DNA from: a virus
Direction: 5' to 3' (one strand)
Length of the DNA stretch: 64,000 bases
IMG/VR virus record: IMGVR_UViG_3300044960_000172
Span: 22,869 to 86,868 of that record
The notes under the pieces are model-generated. The model was given only the letters and a program-made list of their open reading frames with translations. It searched no databases and was not told where the DNA came from. Positions 25,809-35,562 of the stretch are shown here, one piece after another (position 1 is the stretch's first letter; each line of letters starts with the position of its first letter). The position numbers were made by a program, and so were the translations under genes.

Positions 25809-26903
25809 TTAAACATACCTATTAATCGCTTCAGCACCACCATATCCTACTAAGCCACCTGCTAGCATTGGCAATAATGAATCTCCTAATGAATCGTATC
25901 GGCCTTCCTCGTTACCATATCTACGTTGTGCTAAACCACCAATTAGTAAAGCACCTAAGCCTGCAGCTAGTAATGGAGGTATTTGTTGTTTCGGTGGACC
26001 ATCTCCTTGATCTGATTCCGTTCTTTGATCTGTAGGGGCCGTTAAACTAGCGCTTGGTCCTCTAGCGTTTTGTTCTAAGCCTCTTAAAATCTGTCTATTA
26101 GTATTTTCACCCTTTGTCAGAGATTGTGATATTTGGTGTCCTGAGCCTAGTACAGAACCACCTATAATTAAACTATTTATCAAATCGCTTATCCAGGTTG
26201 ACTCTTTATTACTATTTTGAGTCGTATCAAGTGGTTGATCGGTTTTTGTTGCTTGAGCAGCATTTGCTAGTTGAGCAGTATCTGCTGGTTGATTAGTTTT
26301 TGCTGCTTGATCAGTTTTTGCTTCTTGTATTCCCTTTGCTACAACTTGTTTTAACTCATCCGGATCGAGGCTCTTAATCTTTTTTAAATTATCAGAAGTA
26401 AATCCTATATCTTGCAGTTTACTACTAAGTTCAGACTGTCTCTTGAGGAGTTCAACTAACTGCTTTTTATATTGTGGAGACCTAGGTAGTTTAACGATAT
26501 TTTTTTCGTTTTCCACAAACTCTGATACTAGTGGTAGTGCCTTTTCCACTTCTCCTATATCAAGCTTATTAGTTTGTATAATTTCTTTAAGTACATTTAA
26601 GCCTCTCTCAGCAGATTGCTCGACTTTAGCTGCACCAGGCACATCTGTGGGTTTAATATCAGGTAGATTTTTTTGTGCTGCTGTTGGAGCTGCTTTTGGA
26701 GCTGCTTTTGGAGCTGCTGTTGATCTTGCGCTTGGAGGCATTACTGATGTTCCTCTTCGAAATCTTAACCATTTAAGAACATTTCTTAAAAAATCACCCG
26801 GGCCAGCTATTTTTATCATAGAATCATTATTTAATAATTCTCTAGCTATCTTATCTTCAGAATAAGACGCAAGAACTACTGGAAATACTAATTCTGGTTT
26901 CAT
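25809..26903 (-). CDS. Virion-type protein with glycine-rich hydrophobic C-terminus
   Basis: 364 residues from the ATG at 26903; the frame is open to a TTG at 26930, but that start would overlap the upstream gene and has no better signal. A K-x-A motif (MIKIA) lies near residue 30. An Ala/Pro/Lys tract (about 65-85) and a Gln/Thr/Ala repeat region (about 195-230) are probably disordered. The C-terminal third has three hydrophobic Gly-rich segments (LIIGGSVLGSG, LLAAGLGALLIGGLA, LLPMLAGGLVGYGG), glycine-zipper-like. Possibly an internal or ejection protein; function not recognised. Confidence 0.65.
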   Translation of the reverse strand: MKPELVFPVVLASYSEDKIARELLNNDSMIKIAGPGDFLRNVLKWLRFRRGTSVMPPSARSTAAPKAAPKAAPTAAQKNLPDIKPTDVPGAAKVEQSAERGLNVLKEIIQTNKLDIGEVEKALPLVSEFVENEKNIVKLPRSPQYKKQLVELLKRQSELSSKLQDIGFTSDNLKKIKSLDPDELKQVVAKGIQEAKTDQAAKTNQPADTAQLANAAQATKTDQPLDTTQNSNKESTWISDLINSLIIGGSVLGSGHQISQSLTKGENTNRQILRGLEQNARGPSASLTAPTDQRTESDQGDGPPKQQIPPLLAAGLGALLIGGLAQRRYGNEEGRYDSLGDSLLPMLAGGLVGYGGAEAINRYV

Positions 26904-26919
26904 GTCGTAGTTACCAGTT

Positions 26920-27393
26920 CTATTTACCAATTATTTTATCTGCTAAAAAGTTTAATAGAACTGGGATTGAGAGAGCAGCAGTAGCACCTGCAGCTGGTCC
27001 AATAAATTTGCCTGAACTAGCAGCCATATTCTTTAAAGCTGTGCCAGGGCCTTGAGTAGCAATAGCATTTGCAACTCTTGAGCCTGCGTACGTGCCGGCG
27101 GCTGTTGCGCCTGCTACGGATAAAGGATGCCATATAGCCTTACTAACTTCTTCTTTGATTTTTGCTTTAGCGTAACTTTCTGGGTTAATAGCATTTAGTA
27201 TCTTTGGATCTTGATATTCTGCAGCGGCTAGACCTATAAGAGCGGGGATCAAAGGATTAGTGTTAGTAGCTAGAGAGATAGCTATGCCGATAGAAGGATA
27301 TAAAACATGAGGATCCGATAATAACTTTCCTACATCTAATTCAGCTTGCTTGAGAAATTCTTCTGTGTATGGGTTAACATCGTTAATGTTCAT
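26920..27393 (-). CDS. Small hydrophobic glycine/alanine-rich protein
   Basis: 157 residues. FLKQA near residue 14-18 (K-x-A motif) is followed by three hydrophobic Ala/Gly-rich segments (about 32-62, 92-112, 130-152). No signal peptide. The pattern matches its neighbours 25809-26903 and 27517-28083, suggesting a family of head-associated hydrophobic proteins. About 120 bases upstream hold no gene and no clear terminator. Confidence 0.65.
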   Translation of the reverse strand: MNINDVNPYTEEFLKQAELDVGKLLSDPHVLYPSIGIAISLATNTNPLIPALIGLAAAEYQDPKILNAINPESYAKAKIKEEVSKAIWHPLSVAGATAAGTYAGSRVANAIATQGPGTALKNMAASSGKFIGPAAGATAALSIPVLLNFLADKIIGK

Positions 27394-27516
27394 GTTTAAA
27401 GTTCATTTTTAAAACAATGCTGTTATCCTTATATTCTAATAAATAAGATATTAAGCAATGCTTTTTGCTTTTATTAGCAACGGCATCAATGGTTATTTAA
27501 TGACAATGGTAGGTGC

Positions 27517-28083
27517 TCAAGCCCTACCGCCGCCTGATCCACTGCCTTGCGTATTAGTACCTAAGGCTTTAGCTAACGCATCAATTACAGCTAGACCACC
27601 ACCAGTAACTAAACCAGTACCGCCTGCGCTTAACAGACTGATACCATCACCTTTAAGGATCTGACCCAAAATAGAAGCAAGAGCACCTACCCCAGCAGCA
27701 GGTCCATAATCAGATAAGGCGGAAGCAAGTACATTCTTGAGACTCTTTGCTGTAGCCCCTGGATTACTAAAAGCACCCGTGGCAGCCTCTGTCACAGGAT
27801 TAATTTTCTCTCTTACAGTATCTAATCCAGGAATCAGACCGTGCTTACCGGCACCATAAAGTGCAGCTATAAGACCACCTAAAACTAGGGGATTTAATAG
27901 CAAATCACCTAGACCACCAGGACTTACGCCTTCTAATTCATTAATACTAAATCTGCTACCAGCTGTCTTAATATTATTCTTTTTTGCAGAAGCTAATTTC
28001 TTAACCTTCTTTTGAGCAGATTCAAGTTCTTTAGAATACGATTGTAATACAAAAGCTAAACCTTCATTAGTTAGCTGAGTCAT
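27517..28083 (-). CDS. Hydrophobic glycine-rich protein with K-x-A N-terminal region
   Basis: 188 residues. Helical N-terminus with VKKLA and IKTAG motifs (about 27-46), then hydrophobic Gly/Leu-rich segments (LGDLLLNPLVLGGLIAAL, and LISLLSAGGTGLVTGGGLA) and a Gly/Ser tail. It resembles the two downstream genes in layout. Stop codon is TGA, showing TGA is not reassigned. Role unknown; ejection or inner-membrane interaction is a guess. Confidence 0.65.
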   Translation of the reverse strand: MTQLTNEGLAFVLQSYSKELESAQKKVKKLASAKKNNIKTAGSRFSINELEGVSPGGLGDLLLNPLVLGGLIAALYGAGKHGLIPGLDTVREKINPVTEAATGAFSNPGATAKSLKNVLASALSDYGPAAGVGALASILGQILKGDGISLLSAGGTGLVTGGGLAVIDALAKALGTNTQGSGSGGGRA

Positions 28084-28109
28084 CTTTTACTCCTTAAGTA
28101 ACTATTAAA

Positions 28110-28709
28110 TCATTCCTGTTGTTGTTTAAAACTAAGGCCTAAGTCTCTTAAGAATGCAATAGCTAGTCCAACACTGGCTCCAAAGACTAGCATCAACTCT
28201 ATAATTGCATCCTTATTATCTGCTTTGTCCAGGATTGTACTTGTCAATAATAAATTAATTAAACAAGACAACCCAATCAATATTTCATATTTATTATATT
28301 GAGTCAATATTGATTTTGCTTTGCTTAACATCACCTTAGATGTTACAGAGCAAAGTTCTAGTAATGTAGTCCATTCCGGGTGAATACTAGAACATACATA
28401 AGTAATTCTTTCTGCTAAATCTTTGTAGGGGCTACCTCCATGAGTTTCTTTATTTTCATTATTAATAGTAGTAGTAACTCCGGCTAACCCTGCATAAATA
28501 AGTAGATTCAGTAATTCCATATATTTGTTTTCTTCTGGTACATTCTTCAGAGTCTCTCCTGAAATAATGTATCCAATAAAAATACCACTTAATATTCGTT
28601 GAAATAAATCTTCTGGGAGATTGGCATTCTGATAATTGTTAATTATTTCATCAAAATTAGAGAGGATATATTCGAGTTCTTGGTTATCTGGTTGTGCTGT
28701 TATCGGCAT
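28110..28709 (-). CDS. Protein with two C-terminal membrane helices
   Basis: 199 residues from Met at 28709, two bases from the upstream stop (TGATATG arrangement). The frame extends 10 codons further to 28739 inside the upstream gene, without a ribosome site. A soluble helical N-terminal half is followed by two probable membrane helices (ILIGLSCLINLLLTSTIL and LMLVFGASVGLAIAFL, about residues 140-190) forming a hairpin. Not recognised; a membrane-active virion or lysis-related protein is possible. Confidence 0.65.
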   Translation of the reverse strand: MPITAQPDNQELEYILSNFDEIINNYQNANLPEDLFQRILSGIFIGYIISGETLKNVPEENKYMELLNLLIYAGLAGVTTTINNENKETHGGSPYKDLAERITYVCSSIHPEWTTLLELCSVTSKVMLSKAKSILTQYNKYEILIGLSCLINLLLTSTILDKADNKDAIIELMLVFGASVGLAIAFLRDLGLSFKQQQE

Positions 28710-28710
28710 A

Positions 28711-30009
28711 TCAAGATACGTTCTCAATGTGCTTTGCAATCTGGAGGTTAAACTTAATAAGATTAGCTACATCTAGCGGATCTAATGTACCAGTTTCTAA
28801 TATCTTCTGTAGTAAAGGAACCATGATAACTTCGCGAGTCATGGCGGCTGGGGCTAGAGCAGCTAATTTTGAATAAGCATCTAGTACTTTTTCTGGTTCA
28901 TATTTTGAGATTATAGGATCGTTTAACATTAAATTAGTTAAAATAACTTTAACTACATTTGCATTGGCTTTTAATATATCTTTACTATGCTCTGGTTGAG
29001 CTTTATCTACTGGAGTAAAACTACCAGGATAGGATATAGATTCTTGATCGAAAGTTGAAGCCGCGAAATCAAATATTTTTTTACGAGATTCTTCAAATTT
29101 AGAATATGTTTCTTCTAATGAAGGAGGTTTTATTTGTGATGAAGGGGGTGTTGCTTGTGCCGTTTTTGTTTGTTTATCTGAATTTAATTCGTTTTCTGAC
29201 TGGTTAGGTAGTTTTTTTTTAAATCCTTCTAATTTCTTGTCAATAATAGCTAATTCATTATCTAATACTTGGATTTTATCTCTAATTATATTAGCTTTCT
29301 TAGTGAACTCATTTATTCTTATAATATATCTATAAGGTTCCAATTTATTAGAGAAGGTAGTATTCTTAGAATAATACTGTTTATTATCAGGAACTTCTGC
29401 TGCCTTTAATATTGGTCCTGACACTATATTCAAAGTCTTGCAAGTTTCATTTACTATATGAGGATCAATAGCACCATCACGTTCGTAGTAGCTTGCTATC
29501 TTTCTCAGATCAGCATCTACTAATTCATATATCATTTTAAGTTCAGATTCTAAAATCTCTTTTTCTTTACGTTTGTATTGAATAAGCGTATTTATCTCTT
29601 TAGAGATAGATTCTACAGATCTGAACTCAGCAGCTTTAACTACTGGCTCGGGCGGACGATATCTACCGATGTCATGAAAGGCAGGAGAATATAGATAGAA
29701 AGGATCTACGTCTTCTGCCTTCTTACTTCTAGGAGTAAAAAGCTCTTTTATAACTTTCTCAGGCTCACAAAGTTCTGTGTCATATAATGCAGTAGCTCTC
29801 TTCTCATGATGAATATAATAGTTCGTAAGTCCACTATTGTAAGCAATTCCAACTGAACGAATGTATTCTGGGGATAGATTATTCTCCTCGGCTACCTTCT
29901 TCAAAGCCTCAGTTGGAGAATGACCTTGATCTACTAGATTATTGACACTATCAAGATATTTACTAAGTTTCTCTACTGTTCTCTCGGTTATTATCGGCAC
30001 CTGTGCCAT
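28711..30009 (-). CDS. Coiled-coil head/internal protein
   Basis: 432 residues, helical, with long Lys/Glu coiled-coil segments (about 130-175 and 225-270) and a Pro/Ser/Thr linker. Numerous K-x-A motifs (LKKVA, SKKAE, VVKAA, ILKAA, FTKKA) at spaced positions are compatible with processing into several pieces. Its start lies 47 bases inside the upstream gene in another frame. No enzymatic motif; likely an internal or core protein. Confidence 0.65.
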   Translation of the reverse strand: MAQVPIITERTVEKLSKYLDSVNNLVDQGHSPTEALKKVAEENNLSPEYIRSVGIAYNSGLTNYYIHHEKRATALYDTELCEPEKVIKELFTPRSKKAEDVDPFYLYSPAFHDIGRYRPPEPVVKAAEFRSVESISKEINTLIQYKRKEKEILESELKMIYELVDADLRKIASYYERDGAIDPHIVNETCKTLNIVSGPILKAAEVPDNKQYYSKNTTFSNKLEPYRYIIRINEFTKKANIIRDKIQVLDNELAIIDKKLEGFKKKLPNQSENELNSDKQTKTAQATPPSSQIKPPSLEETYSKFEESRKKIFDFAASTFDQESISYPGSFTPVDKAQPEHSKDILKANANVVKVILTNLMLNDPIISKYEPEKVLDAYSKLAALAPAAMTREVIMVPLLQKILETGTLDPLDVANLIKFNLQIAKHIENVS

Positions 30010-30892
30010 AAATCGAACTCTCTTTATTATTAGTATCGCAATCTAATATACTTAAACCAGAAACGTTTGGCAATTCTTCTAATTTAACAAAACGACTACC
30101 TACAGTCCAATTGATCTTCTTAATAACATCATGAATTCTTTCTGTAATATCTTTATTAACGTCCCCGACATCCAAATCTTTAGAAAGCTTAGCAATCTCT
30201 ACAAACTGACCAAGAATATTAGAAAAAGTATCCATATCACTAGTTTTGTTCTTTAATAATTCGACAGTTAATAACTGCTTAGCATAGGAAATACCGTCTA
30301 TATTAGATAGTGAATCCGCTGAATTTAAAAGATCTTCTGACGGACTTTTATTAATAATGAATTCCAAAGCTTCTGGAGATCCAAAGTAAGCTACGTGTTT
30401 CCACAATTTATAAGTATCAAAAGCGTCGTCAAGATAAGTATTATATATTATAGAGGAGATATAAGATTTATTCTCTATTCTATCTAAAACATTAAAAAAT
30501 AAAGCTTCATATGTTTTTACTACTTGTGGTTCCAGATTAAATCTGCTAGCAATAGTGAGTATCTGTTCTCTTGCTAATATTCTTGCCTCTATTTCTTTAG
30601 AAAAAGCATTAGAATCTTCTTCATAGAGTTCCCATGCTCTGAAAGCATGGGGTAGATCTCTTTTTATAGCTAAATATTCTTGCAATGAATTAGCTTGCTT
30701 TATTCTAGAAGCTAGTTCTATGGCAATGGATAAATATTTATCTTCTTTGTCAACTAGTATTTCTAAAGAGTTATTGTCTACTACCCTGAGCGCTAATAGC
30801 CATCTCCAGTTTACAGGACGAGATGGATGATCCTTGGATAACTTTAATAGTGTTTTGTCTATATTTAGATTCAATTTATCCTGAATCATCAA
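29963..30892 (-). CDS. Hypothetical helical protein
   Basis: 309 residues, helical, no membrane segment or known motif. One RIKQA motif near residue 90. It overlaps the previous gene by 4 bases and the next by 47 bases, the longest same-strand overlap here, so its C-terminus (a low-complexity Asn/Arg/Glu tail) is read twice in different frames. Unknown head-region protein. Confidence 0.65.
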   Translation of the reverse strand: MMIQDKLNLNIDKTLLKLSKDHPSRPVNWRWLLALRVVDNNSLEILVDKEDKYLSIAIELASRIKQANSLQEYLAIKRDLPHAFRAWELYEEDSNAFSKEIEARILAREQILTIASRFNLEPQVVKTYEALFFNVLDRIENKSYISSIIYNTYLDDAFDTYKLWKHVAYFGSPEALEFIINKSPSEDLLNSADSLSNIDGISYAKQLLTVELLKNKTSDMDTFSNILGQFVEIAKLSKDLDVGDVNKDITERIHDVIKKINWTVGSRFVKLEELPNVSGLSILDCDTNNKESSIYGTGADNNRENSRET

Positions 30893-31344
30893 TTACCTTC
30901 AGTGCAAAGAGCAATACCAACAGACCACGTTGTTACATTTGGCGCAGCGGATCCAAGAGTAATAGCTACATAAATATTGCGTGTTGGATTTGCCATAGAC
31001 GGTGCTGAAGTAATAGGAGAAACATCAATATTCATATAAGCATAACCATCATTGTCAGTTATTAGAGTATAGGTTCCACCAGCAGATACCTGCGCTTGAG
31101 TCGGAATTATTTTGTATAATTCTTTTGGTGTAACACTGAGGTTAATAGCTGGAGTTGGATTGTTAGCCGTTTTTACTACTCTAGCGCTATAGAGATTAAC
31201 TGTAAATGGTACCGAAGTACCACCCGTTTGTTTTACTACTAATTTCTTAACTTTTCCGTAGAACGGCACGGAAATAGCAAAACCATATTCCGTTTCATTA
31301 TCAGGTATCTGTAAATCGCCTATTGTACGTTCATATGTAAACAT
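30889..31344 (-). CDS. Beta-rich virion protein
   Basis: 151 residues, almost all beta-strand with Thr/Asn/Pro turns and one Cys near the C-terminus (ALCTEGN). No membrane segment. Such small jelly-roll-like proteins are common as head fibres or decoration subunits. Coupled to the next gene through a 4-base overlap. Function not recognised. Confidence 0.6.
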   Translation of the reverse strand: MFTYERTIGDLQIPDNETEYGFAISVPFYGKVKKLVVKQTGGTSVPFTVNLYSARVVKTANNPTPAINLSVTPKELYKIIPTQAQVSAGGTYTLITDNDGYAYMNIDVSPITSAPSMANPTRNIYVAITLGSAAPNVTTWSVGIALCTEGN

Positions 31345-31347
31345 TTA

Positions 31348-33684
31348 TTACACCTCTAAAGAAGTTAATGGTTTGAAGTTAGAAGTATTAGGTCTATTGA
31401 ATAACCTTACTACCATCTTTCCTAAATTTCTGAAATTATTTCTAACTAGATTTTCTATCTCTTTATAAGATTCTTTACCATATACTTCTTCAATTTTGTC
31501 TTTATGCATGTAAATATTAAATAATAGTTGTCCAATAGCATTTAGACCATCTACTATGTCATCAAAATATTTATCTATTAATTCTCTCTCATCAGTAGCA
31601 TGGATCAAACCAGTAAATACGCTAGTGTCCAGAATTTCTTTTTCCCCGGATTGAATCGCTTGATTGACAATCTTATCAAAATCAATAGTACCTTTGAGAT
31701 CAGAATAAGGATTATCAGGCAATGGGAGGCCTGGAATTTGATTTACTAGAATAGAGTAAAGAGGACTAGTTGCAGGAGCTTGTCCAAACGAACCTAGATA
31801 AGGCTGCATCTTTTCCAATGCAGGTCCTCCTGGAGGCGGAGGAGCATTTGGAAAATTCATATCATCTGCTTTTTTATAGACGTATCTAGCTTCCTTCTTA
31901 TATGCAACTTTCTTCAATACTTCTTTAGCGTCAGCTTCACTCAAGCCATAGTCTAGAATTAGATGTTGAAAGGCAGCTTTCTTATTCAAGGGTTTGTTAT
32001 TAATGATTACCTCATCGTTAGATATTTCAAATGCCTTTAATTCACCATCTGCACTCTTAAGAAGAGTACGTAAAATGTCATTAGAACTAACAAGACCATG
32101 CCTAATACTATTTATTTCTGCCTCTTCAGAATCAGAGTCTACATAATCGTTTATTAGTTTCACATATTTAGCATTGACAGGAACATGTAATCTTATAGAC
32201 TTTTCATTCCATTTAGCATTATTATCAAATCTCTTATGGAACTTAATTTCATTAGTTAGAACAGGATCTAATACAAGATGGGTAGGATATGGCTCGATTG
32301 GTCCCTCAGATACACAACCACAGTCTAAGTCTACAGAGAATAGTGTCCTACCTCTATGTTGTTTATCTAATTTCTTTAACTGCCTAATAGGAGGAGTAGC
32401 ATTATTTGCTGTAAATACTATATATCTGCTGTAATAATCTTTATTACCTTCGATATTTCTTAATGACTTAAAGTCATTAATAGAATGTTTATCATAGTCT
32501 TTTGGAGTATTAATAGCCACTAAGCTATCAGAATAAGCGACAAAGCCAAGGTCACCAGAATAAGTCTTTAAGATTTCACCATCTTCTGCCATTCTATAAA
32601 TAGGAACTACTAAATAAGAATGCTTAATATGCTTATCACGACGCTTTCTTTCGTTCTCATTAGAAGACGAATAAACATCTTCATCAAATTCAGCTACGAT
32701 AGGTACTACAAAAGCACACACTCTAGATAGATCGGCAAGTAATAGATGATAAAAACCTGCTTTATCTACCGTCTGTGCTTTCTTATTGTTAAATTCATAC
32801 GGTTTTATAATAGTAGTTTTATTTCTCTTATCCTTTACATAATATCCTTGTCTTCTAAGGGTGGCCAATTCTGTCTCAGTAAGTTTATGAATAGCGTCTG
32901 AATGGATATTAGTATAAATCTCTACATCAGCAGGTTTACCAGATTCCTCCAATGAAGGAATTACTGGTTTTTTGTCAGTATCAGCCGCTGTTTTAATAGC
33001 TTCTTTAATACGATTCAAACCATAGGCTTTGTCAAAAGATTTAATGTAAATAGGATGCTCAAGTAAAAATTCACTAAATTTCCTTGCGGCAGAAGCGGAT
33101 TTAGAAAGTAAATCTAATAATCTCTCTTTTCTCTCTACTTTAGGTGCTCTTTTGTTATTTACTAGTTCTACAGAGAAAGGTCTTAGCCATTCAGGTAGGT
33201 CCATAGCCCACTTGAGCGTATAAGGCTTAAATTGCATTAAATTAGGTAATTCAGATAATAACGATTTAGATAGAGCATCTACTGGACTACCTACAGCTGC
33301 TTTAGAAGAATTAATTAATTTCTTTACAAATTCTCTCTCAAGAGGAATCCAGCGCTTAAAATTATGAACAAAGAGAAGATCTAGGCCAAAAATGTCTCCA
33401 TCAATAAAGAAAATAGGAATATAACAAACTAAGTTGTTTATCTTAAAACCAAATACACCAAGGGCTCTATTAGCGTCTCTGTTCTTTTCAACTAACTGAA
33501 ATCCCAATTCATAAGGAAGTAGATCTGGGGCTACGTCTTGTATATAAGCATGAGCAATGTTGCTCAAAGCAGCTTCATAATTACCTTCATCCCCCTCTGC
33601 GGCTGCAAATTTATAATTACCCAGAAACCTCTTTTCAGGTAATTTTCTTAAGACAGAAAAACTAGTACTTAAGCTAGAAGTCAT
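31348..33684 (-). CDS. Large head-region protein rich in K-x-A motifs
   Basis: 778 residues, not recognised. N-terminal mixed region with hydrophobic strands (VCYIPIFFIDGDIFGLDLLFV, about 90-112, probably buried core), then helical domains. About ten K-x-A motifs (YKFA near residue 25, LSKSA, IKTAA, NKKA, LLKSA, NKKAA, LKKVA, YKKEA, YKKAD), the densest set in the window. A Pro-rich linker (NAPPPPGG, about 620) separates a C-terminal helical part. It lies directly downstream of the RNA polymerase genes. Probably an internal virion protein; could be processed by the protease. Confidence 0.65.
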   Translation of the reverse strand: MTSSLSTSFSVLRKLPEKRFLGNYKFAAAEGDEGNYEAALSNIAHAYIQDVAPDLLPYELGFQLVEKNRDANRALGVFGFKINNLVCYIPIFFIDGDIFGLDLLFVHNFKRWIPLEREFVKKLINSSKAAVGSPVDALSKSLLSELPNLMQFKPYTLKWAMDLPEWLRPFSVELVNNKRAPKVERKERLLDLLSKSASAARKFSEFLLEHPIYIKSFDKAYGLNRIKEAIKTAADTDKKPVIPSLEESGKPADVEIYTNIHSDAIHKLTETELATLRRQGYYVKDKRNKTTIIKPYEFNNKKAQTVDKAGFYHLLLADLSRVCAFVVPIVAEFDEDVYSSSNENERKRRDKHIKHSYLVVPIYRMAEDGEILKTYSGDLGFVAYSDSLVAINTPKDYDKHSINDFKSLRNIEGNKDYYSRYIVFTANNATPPIRQLKKLDKQHRGRTLFSVDLDCGCVSEGPIEPYPTHLVLDPVLTNEIKFHKRFDNNAKWNEKSIRLHVPVNAKYVKLINDYVDSDSEEAEINSIRHGLVSSNDILRTLLKSADGELKAFEISNDEVIINNKPLNKKAAFQHLILDYGLSEADAKEVLKKVAYKKEARYVYKKADDMNFPNAPPPPGGPALEKMQPYLGSFGQAPATSPLYSILVNQIPGLPLPDNPYSDLKGTIDFDKIVNQAIQSGEKEILDTSVFTGLIHATDERELIDKYFDDIVDGLNAIGQLLFNIYMHKDKIEEVYGKESYKEIENLVRNNFRNLGKMVVRLFNRPNTSNFKPLTSLEV

Positions 33685-33704
33685 AATTCAAAAACTCATT
33701 TGCA

Positions 33705-35555
33705 TCAACTTTGCAGAATCTTTTTAGGCCACTCCGTGGCAAATGCTTTCCCGGTAACGAAAGGAGGTACATAAGAAGTAGAGAAAATCTCACTCTTATG
33801 TCCCTCACTAACAGCTTTTATTAAGCTTCTCTTCTGTCCAAAGGTACCACCTAAAAATCGTACTAACCAATCTGGATCATAATCAATAACTTTAGCAGCC
33901 GGAACCATGTAAGGTTCAAATGGCGGAGGATCGTCATGTACTAAAACATTGTCAATATTAAATTGTTTTAATATTTTCACCATAGATGGTGCAATAGCTG
34001 TTCCGATAGTATAATGTAAAACTGGCAATTCTAGATATTTTCCTGCAGCTTTATCTACTGATATCCATTTACTACCTTCCCGTGGTGTCCACTTAGATTC
34101 TAACCACGTGTAAGATACCACATCTCCAGGAATGTAATTCCCTATGGGTTGAGTTAATTTTACATGATCTATTAATCCAGAAACTAATATTTCAAAGTTT
34201 CTTCTTATTATATTAAAACCTGTTTGCTTATAAATATCTCTTAATAATTCTACATATTTCCTTCTACCTTCTCCAATGCCTTTATGCTGTACTAACTTAG
34301 AAATATTTGGAATTCCAGAACTAATAGGATCACCAGCTTCTACAAAGTCACCAATTTTTACATTTACTTCTTCTTGCGGAGGTACGTAATACTGTTCATT
34401 ATCAATGGTAACAATCTTACCACCAGCAGAAGCATCCGTAATGTTTTTAACAGTACCTGCATTGTCGGTATGTACAGCTCCCCTATATTGTTTGGGTACT
34501 TGCAAAGCTAGAATCAAAGAACCAATGTCTATCTTAGTCTTAGAAGTACCACCAGAATGTTTAGCCCCAATAACCATTTGTGTTACAGGTTCACCTAGAG
34601 ATTGAGAAGCAATTATTCCAATCATATCCCCTGGGCTTAACATTCTACCGTTTTCCATTAATCCAACATCTTTAGCAGTTACTCCACCACCTGGTAGTCT
34701 TTTGGTTAAAACGCTTCTGACAAGAATCTGGTTAAAACCTTTATTTTTCAAATCAGCTAATATCTCTGGAGTTAATAAAGTATTTCGTTTATAGCCGCCT
34801 ACATCTGCGGCAAGAAAGCTACCAGCATTATCAGGATCTGAAGTATCTACTGGTAATCCAATAGGTAGTGGATCCTTACCTTTATAATCAACAGCAGTGA
34901 CTATAAGTCTATGAGCAGCATTAGTTAATTGTTTGCTTAGGTACCCAGCATCTGCTGTTCCAAGATTCGTAGTCACGAATCCTTTTCTGGCGCCGAAAGT
35001 TGCTAGCCAGTATTCGCTTGGTCTTAGACCCATTGAATAACCGCGTAATACTGGAACAGGAATAGGTCGATTCTTATGATCTACGTAGAGAATATCACCC
35101 GTTAGAAGTCTTCTAATATCTACAGGTTTACCTCTAGTACCAGAAGAAGACTGACCGTAAAGAGCCCCACCTCTCTGTTTCAATATCTCTTTGGTTTTTT
35201 CCAAGAAGAGATCATCATATTTAGATACTATATCTATTATTTTACTAGACTTTTTATCCCAGTCTGTAGTGGAATCGGAAATTATTTCTCTAACTTTAGA
35301 ATATAAATCTTTTCTTAGATTATCTAATTCGTATGTAGGAGCTAATTCCTCCCAAGAAAAAGAAGACTTTGGGTGCCGATATGCAAAATCGGCACCCAAG
35401 TTCCCTAACTTCAAAGAAATCTCTGGAAATTTATCTGGATACTTCTGAGCTACTTTAGACAAAAGAGCCCTTATCTCTTTTACGTCTAAAGTACCAGATA
35501 CTTTTATATCCTCTGGTAATATTGCATTTATTAAAACAGCACCTGCTGTAGTCAT
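33705..35555 (-). CDS. RNA polymerase beta' subunit, C-terminal part
   Basis: 616 residues. Begins TTAGAVLINAILP, matching bacterial beta' just after the active-site domain (TTVGRAxxxxIxP). The bridge helix is clear at about 175-220 (GLRPSEYWLATFGARKG...TADAGYLSKQL). The trigger-loop region lies at about 310-335 (GIIASQSLGEPVTQM, then AKHSGG): the catalytic His is kept but the Arg of the bacterial TMRTFH is absent. It pairs with the beta-beta' N-terminal fusion encoded just upstream to rebuild a full catalytic core. Shorter than bacterial beta' C-terminal parts, lacking long insertions. No alpha or omega gene is seen. Confidence 0.93.
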   Translation of the reverse strand: MTTAGAVLINAILPEDIKVSGTLDVKEIRALLSKVAQKYPDKFPEISLKLGNLGADFAYRHPKSSFSWEELAPTYELDNLRKDLYSKVREIISDSTTDWDKKSSKIIDIVSKYDDLFLEKTKEILKQRGGALYGQSSSGTRGKPVDIRRLLTGDILYVDHKNRPIPVPVLRGYSMGLRPSEYWLATFGARKGFVTTNLGTADAGYLSKQLTNAAHRLIVTAVDYKGKDPLPIGLPVDTSDPDNAGSFLAADVGGYKRNTLLTPEILADLKNKGFNQILVRSVLTKRLPGGGVTAKDVGLMENGRMLSPGDMIGIIASQSLGEPVTQMVIGAKHSGGTSKTKIDIGSLILALQVPKQYRGAVHTDNAGTVKNITDASAGGKIVTIDNEQYYVPPQEEVNVKIGDFVEAGDPISSGIPNISKLVQHKGIGEGRRKYVELLRDIYKQTGFNIIRRNFEILVSGLIDHVKLTQPIGNYIPGDVVSYTWLESKWTPREGSKWISVDKAAGKYLELPVLHYTIGTAIAPSMVKILKQFNIDNVLVHDDPPPFEPYMVPAAKVIDYDPDWLVRFLGGTFGQKRSLIKAVSEGHKSEIFSTSYVPPFVTGKAFATEWPKKILQS

Positions 35556-35562
35556 TAATTAA

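Noticed and set aside
26443-26865. 140-codon plus-strand frame opposite the Ala/Pro-rich gene
   Set aside because: Cys/Ser/Phe-rich composition typical of antisense reading; no start signal or context.
27394-27516. Terminator or promoter in the 123-base gap
   Set aside because: Only a 5-bp hairpin (AAGCA/TGCTT) and AT-rich stretches are visible; not enough to call a site.
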